Positions 33,218 to 46,063 of a DNA stretch of 64,000 nucleotides are shown here, one piece after another; positions within the stretch are counted from its first letter, which is position 1; each line of letters begins with the position of its first letter. The notes under the pieces are model-generated. The model did no database searches. It was given only the letters and a program-made list of their open reading frames with translations, and was not told where the DNA came from. Source of the DNA: Limonium bicolor (lineage: Eukaryota; Streptophyta; Magnoliopsida; Caryophyllales; Plumbaginaceae); NCBI GenBank assembly GCA_023374045.1, contig CM041777.1:88034300-88098299 (forward strand), written 5' to 3'. The position numbers were made by a program, and so were the translations under genes.

Positions 33218-36200
33218 TGTAACACCCCATCCAACATTAACACACGTACAACAAACTGCAGCGGAAAACATACTTCATCACATTACTTAACTCGTTGGTG
33301 TTACACGCCGTTAACCACCCACGTGGCTAACAAGGCTATTACATACACATTGTATCGGTCTGATGGACTAGATTCCCGAGAGACTACACATTACTATCTC
33401 TTTCCATTAACAACAAGACATACACATACCTTCCAACTATACCGAGTATTTACAAGCTGATGCCGATAACAATTTCGGTCTTACTACACCTACTGTACAC
33501 ATACAACTTAAGTGATTACCCATGTACAAACGACTACCCCGTCCTACTCTCGAACGGCTTCCAGCTCCTAGTACCAGAAATAGGAAAAGAAGAGAAAGGG
33601 TGGCCCCCCAGGGGCTCAGCACCTTTGCTGGTATGGTAATCCCGCAGCCCGCATGCTACCGGGCCACGCACAACTATTTGTCGTCTAAGCATGCTGTTGA
33701 TTTTATTTAAATCATGCACGTAAACTACAAATACACAACACATTACACTGCACAACAATGGCTCAATAAAACAGCCAAACATCATCACTTAATAAATCAC
33801 TCATTGTGATCTTTAACCCCTAGAGTGTTTCTCCTTTAATGGAGTTATTTCCTTAATAGACGACATTTGCCCACCAATCGGGTTATTCCCAAACGCCTCT
33901 TACAATAAACTGGAGTTCATATCCATGATCCACATACTCCACATCTTAACAACATATAACATCACATCCCAATAAGATTGCAGCACAACAATAATACTTA
34001 ACATAACGGGAACGGTTCCCTTTTACGAACCGGCCCAAACATAGTCAGTTCACTTGTAGAGCCTAGAGAATGTTGCCAGACTCATGATAAGCTCGTTACA
34101 TAACTCGTTACCGTCTCGTTAAATGAACGGATAACTTAACACCAAGGTGCGTCGGATATAGTAACCCAAGCACACCGAACAAACATAGTATGCCCTTGTG
34201 GCCCGACGTGAGTCAGTAAAATAGCTTTGGTTAAGCTAAAGGGAAGATTGGAAACCAAATTGGAAAACAACCATAACATACAGAGAGGATCGAACCTGAT
34301 ATGACAACGACCCCCATACTCACACGCGTGGCCGAAACAGACCGGACTCCTCACTCCCCGGTTAGCACTTGTTAGGAGTCCCTTTATTGGACTTAGTACA
34401 TTAATTCTCAAATAGATGGTTAGGTCTAGTTAGACACACACAAGGGAGGTTCATACATTCACACACAAACATCACACACAAACATCACATGACTAACTCA
34501 CGCATAGCCATGGTTAGAACGTTCCTTAGGTTGGAAACGTTATTACCGGATACCGTTCTCTTACGTTTACCTAAATAATGGTTAACTAGCCTTCCGTGCG
34601 CATTCGAGGTTACCGGTATCGTACGCACACACACCACAACAATAACGACTGTAAACTCGTTTCATGATTTCTTATAACATGGCAAACATACAGAAAAACA
34701 CATTGGCATACAGCCGTTTAATCCGGTAGGACACAGGTTGCAAGAAAACCATACCTTGGCCCTTGCTGCATACGAGTCCCGGCCAAACGTAGTTCCTAAA
34801 CATGATTAGTAATGTCGGTTATTATTATTTAACTTTTGAATACTAAGTGTTTTAACATGATATATGTCATGTTTCCTTACTTAATTCACACTTGATTATC
34901 CTTGTTATACCCACTAGGGTTTACTACTTAAGTCACTCTTGTTTTTTTTTTTTTTACAAGTTTTTGGTCCGACCGACCGTACCGACCGACCTTACACAAG
35001 GTCGGTCCATTCCAGAACACATTACCGTCCAAAAATTCTACTCCGGCCGACCTTGCAAGTTCGGTCCACAAGGTCGGTCCATTCCAGAAACAATTTCCCG
35101 TTCAAATTTAGACACGACCGGCCTTGCAAGTCCGTCCCAAGGTCGGTCCATTCCAGAAACTTAATTCGTACCAAAATATAAACCCGACCGACCTTGCAAG
35201 TCCGGTCCCCCCCAAGGTCGGTCCATTCCAGAAACTCTTTCCGTAGTGTAAACTGAGCTCGACCAACCTTACAAGTCCGGTCCCTAAGGTCGGTCGCTCT
35301 AGACCTTTGTTTCTCTACTTCCATTTGACTTGACTCCAACTTCACCTCATGTATCCTAGTATGTTCTAACCACATTTGGCCACCTCAAACACACCTTAAG
35401 ACCTCCATTAAACTCCTTAAATTACCCATTAAGATCTTCCTCAAGCATTACACAATTCTTATAAATACTAACACTTGTAGTGTTTTTCCTTAGATTTCTA
35501 AGTGGTGTTTTATACTTATGACAATCACTATCCTACAATGTTCCTTACCACCAGTATCACTACTTCAAAGGCATTATTTTTTCCTTTGATCACCAAAACT
35601 TGCACAAGACTTAGCATTTCATACCACATAACTTTAGTGTGTTGACAACACCCCTTTGATTTCTAAATCCTCCAAGACTATGCCCAAGGCATCATACACT
35701 TAAGAACACCATATTTCACTTGTTTCACATCCACACACTTCACTAACAAATTCCTAATACCTATAGGTCATAAAATCCCATTAGAATACATGAACTCCTT
35801 TGTTTGTCGACTAAATTTTTGTCATAGCTTCTCTGTATATTCTCACACCCAAACACTTAGGTTTTCACTTTAAATCATTCAAGAACTCTTAAATCCATCA
35901 AGAACCTTCTCACACACAACTTCACCAAATTTACACTACATCACAATATAGTGCATAAACAATTGCTTGGCACTTAGGCCCTTAAATAACATGGCTCTTA
36001 GGCCCTTAAATTGCATAAACCATAAACACTGAATTTCCACATGTATATATTGCCTTTGACCTGCAAATACACCCAACAATACATATGCCCTTAATAAACT
36101 CCTTGAGAGCATTTTACTAGCTCATTTGCCATTGGCTCCTTAGGTATTTTATTAAGCAAATCAAGCTCATTTTTCCTAGGCATTTAAACTACATTGAGAT

Positions 36201-37669
36201 AGTTTGTTTACCTCCTTTTCTTCAAGATTTTTACTTGAACACTCTTGTTCTTCCTTGTTTGGAAATCGGCAATACTTGGCTACTTGTCAATGTTCTAATC
36301 AATACACAAGTAAAACCAATGAGCATTCAAGCTTCATGCTTAAACTCATTGTAAACCCTAGGTCATATATATTGTTTTAACACTTTAGGATAGTTGTTTT
36401 ACCTTGGAAACAAAGAGAGCTGAATAAGCATCAAGAGACAACACCTCCTTGTCCTTTAAAGATTGAAATGGGGCTATGAAAGAACAAGAGAAGACACCAT
36501 TAATGGTGAATTTTGGACATGTAATAAAAAATGAAGGAATGTTGTTTTTTTTTTTTTGGTTATTCCTTACCTTGAAGCAAAGAGAATAACATGGCATGAA
36601 AATATGAGCTCAAGCTCCTTCAATGGTGAATCTCCATGGCACCGAAATGGAGTTCTTGAAGATTTGAAAAGATAGAAGTGTAGAGCTTGGTCTAACTAAG
36701 ACAAATATGGTCTTAGGATTTGATTTGGAGCATGGAGTTGGATTGGCAAGGAAATGAAGATGGAGAGAGAGGTTACTATAGCCCATCGTTTTTGAAGAAG
36801 AGAGGAGAGGTTGAAGACGGTGGGAACAAGGAGAAAAGAAGAGAATGAGGTGAGAGTCTACCTTTGTTTAGATATTTATGTAATAAAGTAGAAGTACTTT
36901 ACTTTTTTCTTCCTTTCTTTAATTGATTTGCAAATGGTGGTGACTCACCTTACAAAAACTGGCCCCCTTATATTACTTAGGGGTGTTTTGGTCTTTGTTG
37001 ACCAATTAACTTACTTATATTGACTTATGTCATAAACTAGCATATTTTAGTTACTATTCACAAAAAAACAGGCACATACTTGTGAAATTTTTTATTTCCC
37101 ATTGATTTAGACTTCCAAATGTGATACTAAGTAGTACACATGTTATTTAAAGAGTAATGATGGACATTTAGCCATTCAAAACTCATTTACAGACAATTTT
37201 TTCAAAAATGTGCTTTAAGACTCCTTAAAGCACATTTGTGTTTTAACTTGTTTTCAAGCTTGGTTTCTTTTGTAATTGGGTTTATATGTTCATTAACATA
37301 TAATTAAGGTATAGGTATGACCTTTAGGTCTTATGCAAACTTATCCCAAGCTTAGAGCACATTTTTGCCCATATTGACTTTAAGGTATTTATTTGTGTTT
37401 TATTTGGTTTAATTGTCTACCAAGGTTTCCTAAGGACTTAATTAGCCTTATTAAATCATAATTGACTATTATTTAGTCTTGTTAGGTTCTTTGGGTCCCA
37501 ACCAAGTTCACTCCAAGCTTAGAGCATGTTTTTGCTCAAGCCGTATTCATGGTACTTATTGTTTTCACCATGGTTTAAAATTGTACACTGATGTTTCTAA
37601 GGCACTTTTTAGCCTTTAAATATCATAGTTTAGTATTTAAACAATATATCAAGGTTTTTGGGTATTTCA
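33218..37669 (-). repeat. Element D: 3' LTR (4.45 kb, minus strand)
   Basis: Same family, orientation and left flank (CCTTGAG) as the element B LTR at 7954-12394, with small differences throughout. Ends are TGTAACACCCCATCC and GGGTATTTCA. Because B and D share the same insertion point they descend from one insertion that was duplicated. It is non-coding. Confidence 0.92.
34967..35297. repeat. GGTCGG-rich tandem array in LTR of element D
   Basis: About five units of 71-80 bp equivalent to 9705-10028, with small length changes such as an extra GTACCGACC at the start and an added C run at 35205-35212. Confidence 0.85.
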
Positions 37670-37686
37670 ATCTACCCCCCTTAAAA
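37670..37686 (-). promoter_or_regulatory. PPT of element D
   Basis: Minus strand TTTTAAGGGGGGTAGAT next to the LTR, with the AACTTCG/CGAAGTT hairpin upstream. Confidence 0.88.
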
Positions 37687-39036
37687 GAACTTCGTCCTCG
37701 AAGTTCACACTTCCCACACATTATTTGGATTAGAACACGGGATCACTTGGAAATAACTTCCATAACAAACATACTACTTTACATCACACCCCCGGACTTA
37801 ATGGTCCGGGTAACATATTCACATCCATACATAACATAACATAACACAACATACTTACATGATAACCTCGGACTTAGTGGTCCGGGTACCTTAATCAACA
37901 TTATACTTACATAACAATCCTTAGACTCTCAGGTCTGGGTAACACAACAACATTTAGACACATTGGTCTAGGTAACATACAACATTTAGACATATAGGTC
38001 TAGGTAACATAACGACTTTCGGAACTCAACCACATTAGGACTCAAGGTCAAAATAGTATTTATTTCACATACCACACAACATGTCATAGCATGTATAACA
38101 ATCAAAAATATCTTTTACATATACTGTGATCCCGCAGAACCCGGTCGCGATGGACACCTTCCGTCCCCGTTCCTTTGGGAGATCAAAACAATCACTTAAT
38201 CTTTAACATATGCTTCCCATGTCACCGGCAAGTACTACAAGAATATTCTTTGTTAAGGTTAAGTAAAAGTACTTCCATAATGTAAGGTATCTATCTACGC
38301 TTTATAAATACCAATTCAAAATCCTTTTGAAAACATATACAACTCCAAGTCCAACTTATGCTCTTTGCTTCTTTCTTAGCGTGGTTATTTGTGACCACTT
38401 ACAGGGAGCTTCAAGAATCATCCAACCCTGATGTGATCAGCATCAGTGTTGAACTATATCCTTCCACCCCCAATTTGTGTTCGGCTTCCCTTGATTGCAT
38501 GCAAATCAAGTTCCACTTCCCACTTCATTTTCAAGCATCAAGTAATACACTCATTTCCAATTTTCTATCTTTTAGTCTTTCTAGTCATAATCATTACATC
38601 TCCAAAGGAGAGACTCCGTCTACCAGTTATCTCCGTTCACTTTAATCCTGTTACCTAGGGAATCTTATTCTCACTAGGGTTCTATGTTGGTTTCATACCC
38701 TTTTCATGAATCACTATATTGTATACATACACATATATTTTATCAAAATACAACACACCGTTTCACATTTATTCACTGTCGGGGTTTTTTGTTCCCCGGG
38801 AGTTTCTTTACTCCCTACACTTGTACTATCTCACATAACTGTTAACGAATAAACACACTTATCACAATCACAATGGTATTTCGCATCTTCTGTGCAAAAT
38901 TACCACAATTAAACCATGAATGAATGTGTATGTTTTATGTAACGCACGCACCCATCATCCAAACAAATTATTTTGTGCTATGCACAACATAGTTCATGTA
39001 TTCTTGTACGGTAAAACACACTAAGCGGTTTTGCGC

Positions 39037-39053
39037 TCTACCCCCCTTAAAAG
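39037..39053 (-). promoter_or_regulatory. Extra PPT-like tract, element D
   Basis: Minus strand CTTTTAAGGGGGGTAGA, 1.37 kb inside the element, matching 13761-13777 and 58254-58270. Confidence 0.55.
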
Positions 39054-41844
39054 GGATTACCCCCGTAATCATCATCACTGAATCATTGGTTTAAAACGTT
39101 CTGCGTCGTGAAGTACTTTATCTTCCATGCAGTCTATTATACAATGCATTCTAATTAGAGGATCTTAACCATATTGGCGGTTTAGTTCCTAAACCAAGAA
39201 TTCTCATTGGAGTTTGCTTTCACTCTTAACTGGTTTCGGTTCTGGCCTGTGTGGCTTCTAGGCGTTAATAATTAGCCATTCACTCCTGTTCACTATGCAC
39301 ATTCAACACTTGAATCGTTGGCTCACTAGTTTCTGCTGCGAAACTATAATAACTGTAGGCCTTAGTTTGCCCCCCATTCATTATTCTTACTGTATTGTAC
39401 ATCCCCATTTATCACTTTTATCTTGGTAATAACGGTTTCTCAACTGATGCGTGATATTTCTGACCGTGAGCAAATTCGGTGAGTTTCAAACTTTCCATCC
39501 ACTTCTCTAATAATTTACTATGTATACCGTTATGTGTTTCACAATGATTGACTTGTTTCCTTCCGACTTACTGTCGTTGGGATTAAGCTACCACCTAATG
39601 TGTAGTGCTATTTCTGTTATTTCTCCACACTTGAGGTATATTCCATACCAATATCTAGTATTTAGTGCTACTGTAGTCACTTACTATTAATCATGCCTCC
39701 ACATTTGGTTTTGTACATGTACTCTTTCATTGGTACGTCCTTGCATTTCCCATGCATCGGTCATTATAGCGTTATAGTCTCTTCTACTTCCACCACCATT
39801 AAAATTTCCCAAGTCCTAGCTATCCCACTCGATCATCACTGCACAAATGCAATACCAAAACAATCAGTCATACAGAGTGCAGAGGCGTAAACTCTTGGCA
39901 GTAAATCTCTTATGCGATTGCAATAGGAATTTACACTATGTTTCACTAAGATTTTTATCTCATAGTACTAGCTACCGGCTTATTGCCCAGTCTGTTTATC
40001 ATCACTTCCCTTGCATCTCCACTGAGTTTAACTCATAACTGGTCTGATCTGCCATAGTATTATTCAACAACACTTATACAACGGTCGCTTGCTGCGCACC
40101 GTGCTCTTACTCACTGTATAACATCTACTTATATGGTATTCACTGTCATTTTAGCTTCCACACATATAGTTACATCACTCGTATTATGGTTTCGCCACTC
40201 ATTTGGCTGATTGTTGAATATTCTAGTCTTTTGAGTCTTAATGCTCCTTGAGCACTTTCCATTACTCATTTAGCGTCACACATCTATGGTGGTTGCTATT
40301 AGACTTGTTACTCTTCCGGTCTCCACAAGTGGTATAAACACTACTTTTCGTATCATTCCCATTCAAATCCTCCTCCGTAATAACCATATTGGTCCACCCT
40401 TAACATATTCCCTGAACTTAGTTCACCTAACTACCGCTGTTGCGGTCTCACAATATTAGGAGGTATCCCCACTCTTAAAGCAGTGGTTCATTCTCCGCTC
40501 TGTCTACTTCTACACTTCTACATAAACTCTACATTGATTAAGTTATATAACATATCCTGTTGTGGCTTATAGGCCTTATTGCCTTGAGCTCCGCTCATTG
40601 TAGGCTGTTCACACATATTTACATCTCTGTACCACATTACATGGTTTGGATATCATATTGGGCTCCATGACAGGGTCGTTGCATCACGCTTTTTCATGGG
40701 ATGCCCCTTCAAGGACGTCAGTCCGTCTCCTAACACTTATGTCTAAACTGGGTGTTAGTTTCAACCCTTGTGTTTCTGTCACGTTATTTCGTTCAACTAT
40801 CGTTGATGTGAACACCCTTCAAGATTGCTCCTGGGTGTTGCTAAGTTATGCCATTACATCTGGTTCGCACTTATTGGTATATTCAGTTAGCCACGCCGTT
40901 TGCGTTCTTAACTGGCTTATTATCCTCTTCTGTGAAGATCAACATTTCCTGGTAGTGTAGGTACTCATTCTGGGAGTTTCATCCCGTTCATTGCACATTA
41001 ATGTGTCCACATTAGGCATCTGCTTGCCATGCACAGGCTGGGTCACCATTCCAGCTATCATGTTTACCCCTCGGGATTCTTAAGACATATGATGTCTTTA
41101 CATAATAGTTAGTGCACTTCGTATTCCCTGACTCCTAAACATTTCTTTGAAACAAATTCACTAACTCCTTTAGTCTTGTTAAATTAACTGAGTTCCTTTA
41201 CTTCACCATTCTCGGTAATCCTTTGCTCTTGATTGACTTACACTGCTGACCGTAGTACGGAGTCGACTACCTCCCGTGTTCCAGACTCTACTCGTATACA
41301 TATGTGGGGTACCATGCTGATACATTGCTACTTACCCAACTAACCCATAAGTAGGTCTGTCAGGCCCACAAGCTCCTATCGGAGTGCGGTCGTCCCACAT
41401 TACAGTTGGTACACTCGTAGTGTTCGTCACACGCCTAGGTGAAGTATTCTGTTGTCAACTCCCTTATATTGTCCCGTGACAATATGGATTCCGTGCTTCC
41501 CGAACTTAATCGAGGGAAAGTTTATCCACTGTTGTATCTTTATCAACTGCCATTGGTTTTACTGGTTTGGTTTAGAAGAAGGTTAGAAAGAAGTATTGGT
41601 TTGAAAGAAAATCTGGTTTTGAAAGAAAAGAGTTTGAAATAAATCTAAGCTTGAAAGAAAAATTCTCATGGTTTCACAACGCCTTCTTGCCTTAACCAAG
41701 TCTAGCTTCTTGCTGACTGGTGTACTTCCAATTACAACGGTTAGCTATCAAGCCCTTCCATGGTCATGATGATCTCACTTAACTTCATGGTACTTTACTA
41801 AGTACTTCGTATTTGTTAAACTTCCCGAACAGCCCGTTATAGCA

Positions 41845-41864
41845 GCACTTGCCATGGCAAGTGC
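41845..41864. repeat. Perfect 20-bp palindrome in element D
   Basis: GCACTTGCCATGGCAAGTGC, self-complementary along its whole length. It is also perfect in F (55437-55456) but broken in B (about 16567-16585), where one arm is changed. Confidence 0.85.
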
Positions 41865-42639
41865 GCCATGCTAACTGGCTATCGGTTCAACACATACCGG
41901 TTATGGTTGTTTTTTTTCACCGCACTGTCATCAGTGGCCTTGTTGGCCCTCACTTGATCTTACAGTCTTGACAATTAACCCTCTGGGCAACTTCTCACTG
42001 TATTCACATGATAATCATCAGCTAGGGTGTCTCCCATTCTTGGAGACCCCTTTTTGCTTAGTACTGTATCTTCTTCGTAGCCCGTTCCACACATTTGTCG
42101 TGGTTACTGAGACTTGTCTCTTGTTTGGGCACTACGTTGTAGTTCCTTTGTCAGTTGGTATACCGTCGGTGTATCATTTAACAACTGTGGTCCCGTAGAC
42201 ACTCGTCTCGGGTTTCATTAATCCACTTCTTGCCTGTTGCACGGTCGGTGCGTTGCAAGCTGGTTATTCTCGACTGCTCCGCAAACCATAATGCCAAAAA
42301 TCCAGCAACGCTGAGTAAAATCAAAGCTACCATAAATGAATAGTATATCAAAATAGCCACTGATCATAGCCACTCTTAATCATTTAATAGCTCAAGTAAT
42401 ATTCAGAATAGACCAAGTACTTATCATGATAATTCAAGTATTAACAATAACAGTTTGAGTACAACAATAAGCCATCAGATATATTTAGTTTCATAACCCA
42501 CCAATATATATCAAGTAGGATAATTAACCACCCAAATACTCAAGTAATAACAGCATGGTGTCCAAGTATGCTTAGATAGGATATATCCAATTCATTATTT
42601 GATTATCCATTCAACTCCCCTCCATTTCTATCCAAACCA

Positions 42640-42826
42640 GTTCAAGGGACGAATCCCGATCTTTAAGGCGATCCAACCTTTAATCGGTTCAAGGGACGAA
42701 TCCCGATCTTTAAGGCGATCCAACCTTTAAATTTCGGGCAATGGACGAATCCCGATCTTTAAGGTGATCCAACCTTTAATCGGTTTCAAGGGACGAATCC
42801 CGATCTTTAAGGCGATCCAACCTTTC
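42640..42826. repeat. 46-47-bp tandem repeat, four copies
   Basis: Unit starts GGTTCAAGGGACGAATCCCG and continues ATCTTTAAGGCGATCCAACC. The inner GGGACGAATCCCG-type segment is partly palindromic. The other LTR of the same element has only three copies (46746-46880). Confidence 0.9.
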
Positions 42827-45234
42827 CCAAACACACTCCAGGGCCCTAAAGATGTGCACACCCTCCATAGTAACTTTAAACTATAGTGTAGGAAACCATG
42901 AAGCATCTCATGGAGCCCAAGGCATACCATGAGTCCAATTTCATAAGAAGGCAGTTACTGCTCAAGTTCCACATATGGTCAAATATCTCAACAACCCATT
43001 CCAATGAGTTACTCATTGAATCCTCATTAATCAGAATATAACATAAAATTTAAGTATAACAAGAATCAACAGTCAAGTCATTTAACAAAGCCCTTTTCAT
43101 AATTTCAAACACAAGGAACATAACAAGAATCAAACAACACTTAAGGAAAGGCTATGATCACATAATATTACATGGCAACTTCGGCCAGGTCACACAGCAT
43201 CAAATATCTCAGCTTAACAACTCAAACAACCATAAATCATACCTTAATACAAGGACATACTCATCCAAGTACTCACCCATCCGTTTGGCCATAAAATACA
43301 CCAATCATTATAATAACTTAGCAAAACAAATAACCATTAATCATACCTTGAAACAAGGTCACAATTATCCAAACAATCAAGACCTATACGGCCTTATTAT
43401 TAACTCATCAAATCATATTGATTTCAAAGTATAAACAACCATAGTTAACTTCTTAAAACAAACTCTAATGAGTTACTAATACATTCTGCTTTAACAACAC
43501 ATAAGTGATCAAACTAGTTCAGAAGTTCTTACAACCATCATTAATCTCCTAAGACAATTCATATAGGTTTCTAATATATTAGATCCTAAGACCTTAAGTC
43601 CTAGTTTAGTTACACCATCAACTTCATCATAAACACACATTAAAGACATTAATAATCCCTTAACCCATTGGTCATGTGAAGTTATCAACAACCAGATTAT
43701 ACTACCAACCTTATCTTAACCCCAGAATACATCTTTACTCATGTTAAGTAATCCCTAATCAATTCGGATACAAAGGCTAATCAATGGGTCAGATTAGTTT
43801 AACAATCACACCTAAGATCTTAAATAACTCTTGAAACCATCACATCATTCGCCCGTGTTACTAAGACATCTTCTAGGTTAGTTAAGCACCTAATACACCT
43901 GATTATTCTTAGAATTATTCCTACAAAACTTGTGTTCAAACAAAGTTCTTAGGACATCATTTTTCTTAGATTATAACACACACCAGATTAGTCTAATTAC
44001 TACCCAAAACAATCATAATAACTTTTAGATTATTTCCACTTACTAAACAGAAACAAAACATCATTAACAAACTCTTAAGCATTCAGTAATCAAAGGCAGG
44101 TTGCAAACACATCCTTTTCTTCCTTAAAACACTTTTCCAACTCTTATAGTTTTAGGCTCATAAATACCTACGAATTCAATCAGATTATATAGAGGTAATA
44201 CTCTTGTAAAACATGTAGATTTGTTAAAGAATGGTCACCATGAAGTTACACCAAACAAACCATAACAATTTCAGCCTCAATAACACACCTATATCCAGAT
44301 AAGTTTCAAGATCAATTAAGCTTATAAACCATGCTTAAGCATCACAAATCAACTCCCATGTATTTGGTTATATAGGTTAGGTCTTTAAGGCACCTTTTTA
44401 TTCCTTAAAGCTTATTTCCAACTCAATGGTTTTGTACCCCAAAATACCAACGAATTTACATAATCCATAAAGAGGTACTAGTCTTTGAAAACATATAGAT
44501 TTGTGAAGGGATAGTAACCTTGAAGTTACCTTCAGAATTGAAGAAGAAACCTTCCCTAAAACCTTGAAAACTCTTGTTAGAAGCTAGGACACCTTAGACA
44601 ATCTTGGAGCACCAAATTGGGTTCTCCTCTGATTTTCGACCACCATCAGCTAGGAATGGATGGAGAACTTCTATGAACACCATACTTCAAGGATTGGAAT
44701 TGGATAGAGCTTTCTCCCCCTCCTTCCTTTCTCGGCCTAAGCTTTCTTCCTACATGGGTTTCTTTCCTTCTTTGCATTCTTCTTACTGATTACAAAGGAT
44801 TTAAGTGGTGGATGAATGATTTGGAAAGGTAAATGGTACAAGGATCTCTCTCTCTCTTCTTTGCTCTCAGCCAAGATAAGAACAACAAGGTAAGCTTTAT
44901 TTCTCTTCTTCCCTAATGAAGGACGAAATATTGATGTTGGATAGAGTATTTTGGAGTTGTGGCTGATGGTATTATAGGCAAGGGCTGATCCTTGTCAATT
45001 TCCTCCTTGATTAAGTAAACTTCTAAGTGGTGACACCTTAGGCTCCATTTGCTAGCTTCTGATTGGCTCAAAAAAGGCTTAATATAAGAAAGACAACACA
45101 TGGGCTGACTAAGGGAGGTGGGCAGCAGCCTATTCTCATTGGACCAAGGTGTGGTCTAATAGTGTGGTGACACCTCCTACTAGGCTGCATAGGTGTCGGG
45201 CTCCTATTGGTCCTAGTGTTAACCAATGTTAATT

Positions 45235-45310
45235 TGACACCTCGTGCTTGCCACCTCGTGCCTTGCCATCTCATGCTTGCCACCTCATGCTTGCCACCTC
45301 GTGCTTAAAG
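45235..45310. repeat. Short tandem repeats CTTGCCACCTCGTG
   Basis: Four to five degenerate 15-16-bp copies, followed to about 45480 by AGCTTGCTAGCTTGCTGAGTC-like direct repeats. The same lies at about 49296-49550 in the other LTR. Confidence 0.75.
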
Positions 45311-45681
45311 ACGTCCTACTTGCCTACTAGCTTGGTCGTGCTTAAGACGTCCTACTAGCTTGCTAGCTTGCTGAGTCACCTACTTTCTTACTAGCTTGAT
45401 GAGTCACCTACTTGCTTGCTAGCTTTCCCAAGCAGCTGCATCACCTACTTGTGTGTTTACTACATAAGCTAGCTGCTGCATCACCAACCAACTAGCTTGG
45501 TTGTCACAATGTTATTGAAGCATTCTAGCTAGCTACTTTTAAAACAATACAAGAAGTGTTATTAAGGACTTTTCTGGTCCTAATATGTACTTATGCCAAT
45601 ATTAGGGTTTAAAAGTGCTTTATAGCTTATTAAGACTTAAACAGCAACATAAATCATTCCTTAGAAACTTGGGGATTTACA

Positions 45682-45700
45682 TTCACTCCCTCCCTCTTCA
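45682..45700 (-). promoter_or_regulatory. PPT of element E
   Basis: Minus strand TGAAGAGGGAGGGAGTGAA directly before the LTR start TGTAAATCCCC. A short inverted pair AGCTTC/GAAGCT is adjacent at about 45705-45720. Confidence 0.85.
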
Positions 45701-46048
45701 GAAAAGCTTCAACCCCGAAGCTCCAACTATTCCCAACACATTCAACCAATATGATCAAGACATAGCCAATAACCACAATATGAACCACCATTAAGGTCAA
45801 GACATAACCAATATTCACTTATGTATTCATTCATAGCAAAAATCCAAACATAAGCAAAAATCCAAACATAAGCAAAAAACATTCCTTAATCATTCAAAAC
45901 AAAGCACACATCTCATACCTCACTTTACAAGCCTCGTATCAAAATCTGCAAGTTAGTTTAACAAATATGCAAGGAAACAACGTGCCTTACTCTCCAACCC
46001 ATTCAACCCATCCTAGGTTCATTTTAATCCTTAATCAAGAGCGTCCTT

Positions 46049-46060
46049 GCTCTGATACCA
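46049..46060 (-). promoter_or_regulatory. Primer binding site of element E
   Basis: Minus strand TGGTATCAGAGC, three bases (AAG) after the LTR end GTTACA. It is followed by GCTCT, which pairs with its AGAGC part. Confidence 0.92.
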
Positions 46061-46063
46061 CTT

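Larger units (their letters stand above)
37670..42283 (-). mobile_element. Element D: non-coding interior, 5' end missing
   Basis: Reverse-strand match to element F interior from 59637 down to about 55020, and to B. No retroviral protein signature. It breaks off at CTGCTCCGCA, at which point element E sequence starts, so PBS and 5' LTR are missing. It contains a perfect 20-bp palindrome at 41845-41864. Confidence 0.88.
42287..45681 (-). repeat. Element E: 3' LTR, truncated
   Basis: Matches 46386-49735 closely with scattered small differences, but lacks about 320 bp of the low end. Joined directly to element D at 42283-42287. Its high end GGGGATTTACA adjoins the PPT. It contains four copies of a 46-47-bp tandem repeat and a cluster of short CTTGCCACCTCGTG repeats. 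Confidence 0.92.
45682..46063 (-). mobile_element. Element E: 382-bp non-coding interior
   Basis: Contains only the PPT, a direct repeat of CAAAAATCCAAACATAAG (about 45837-45875) and the PBS. No open frame of note. Confidence 0.9.
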
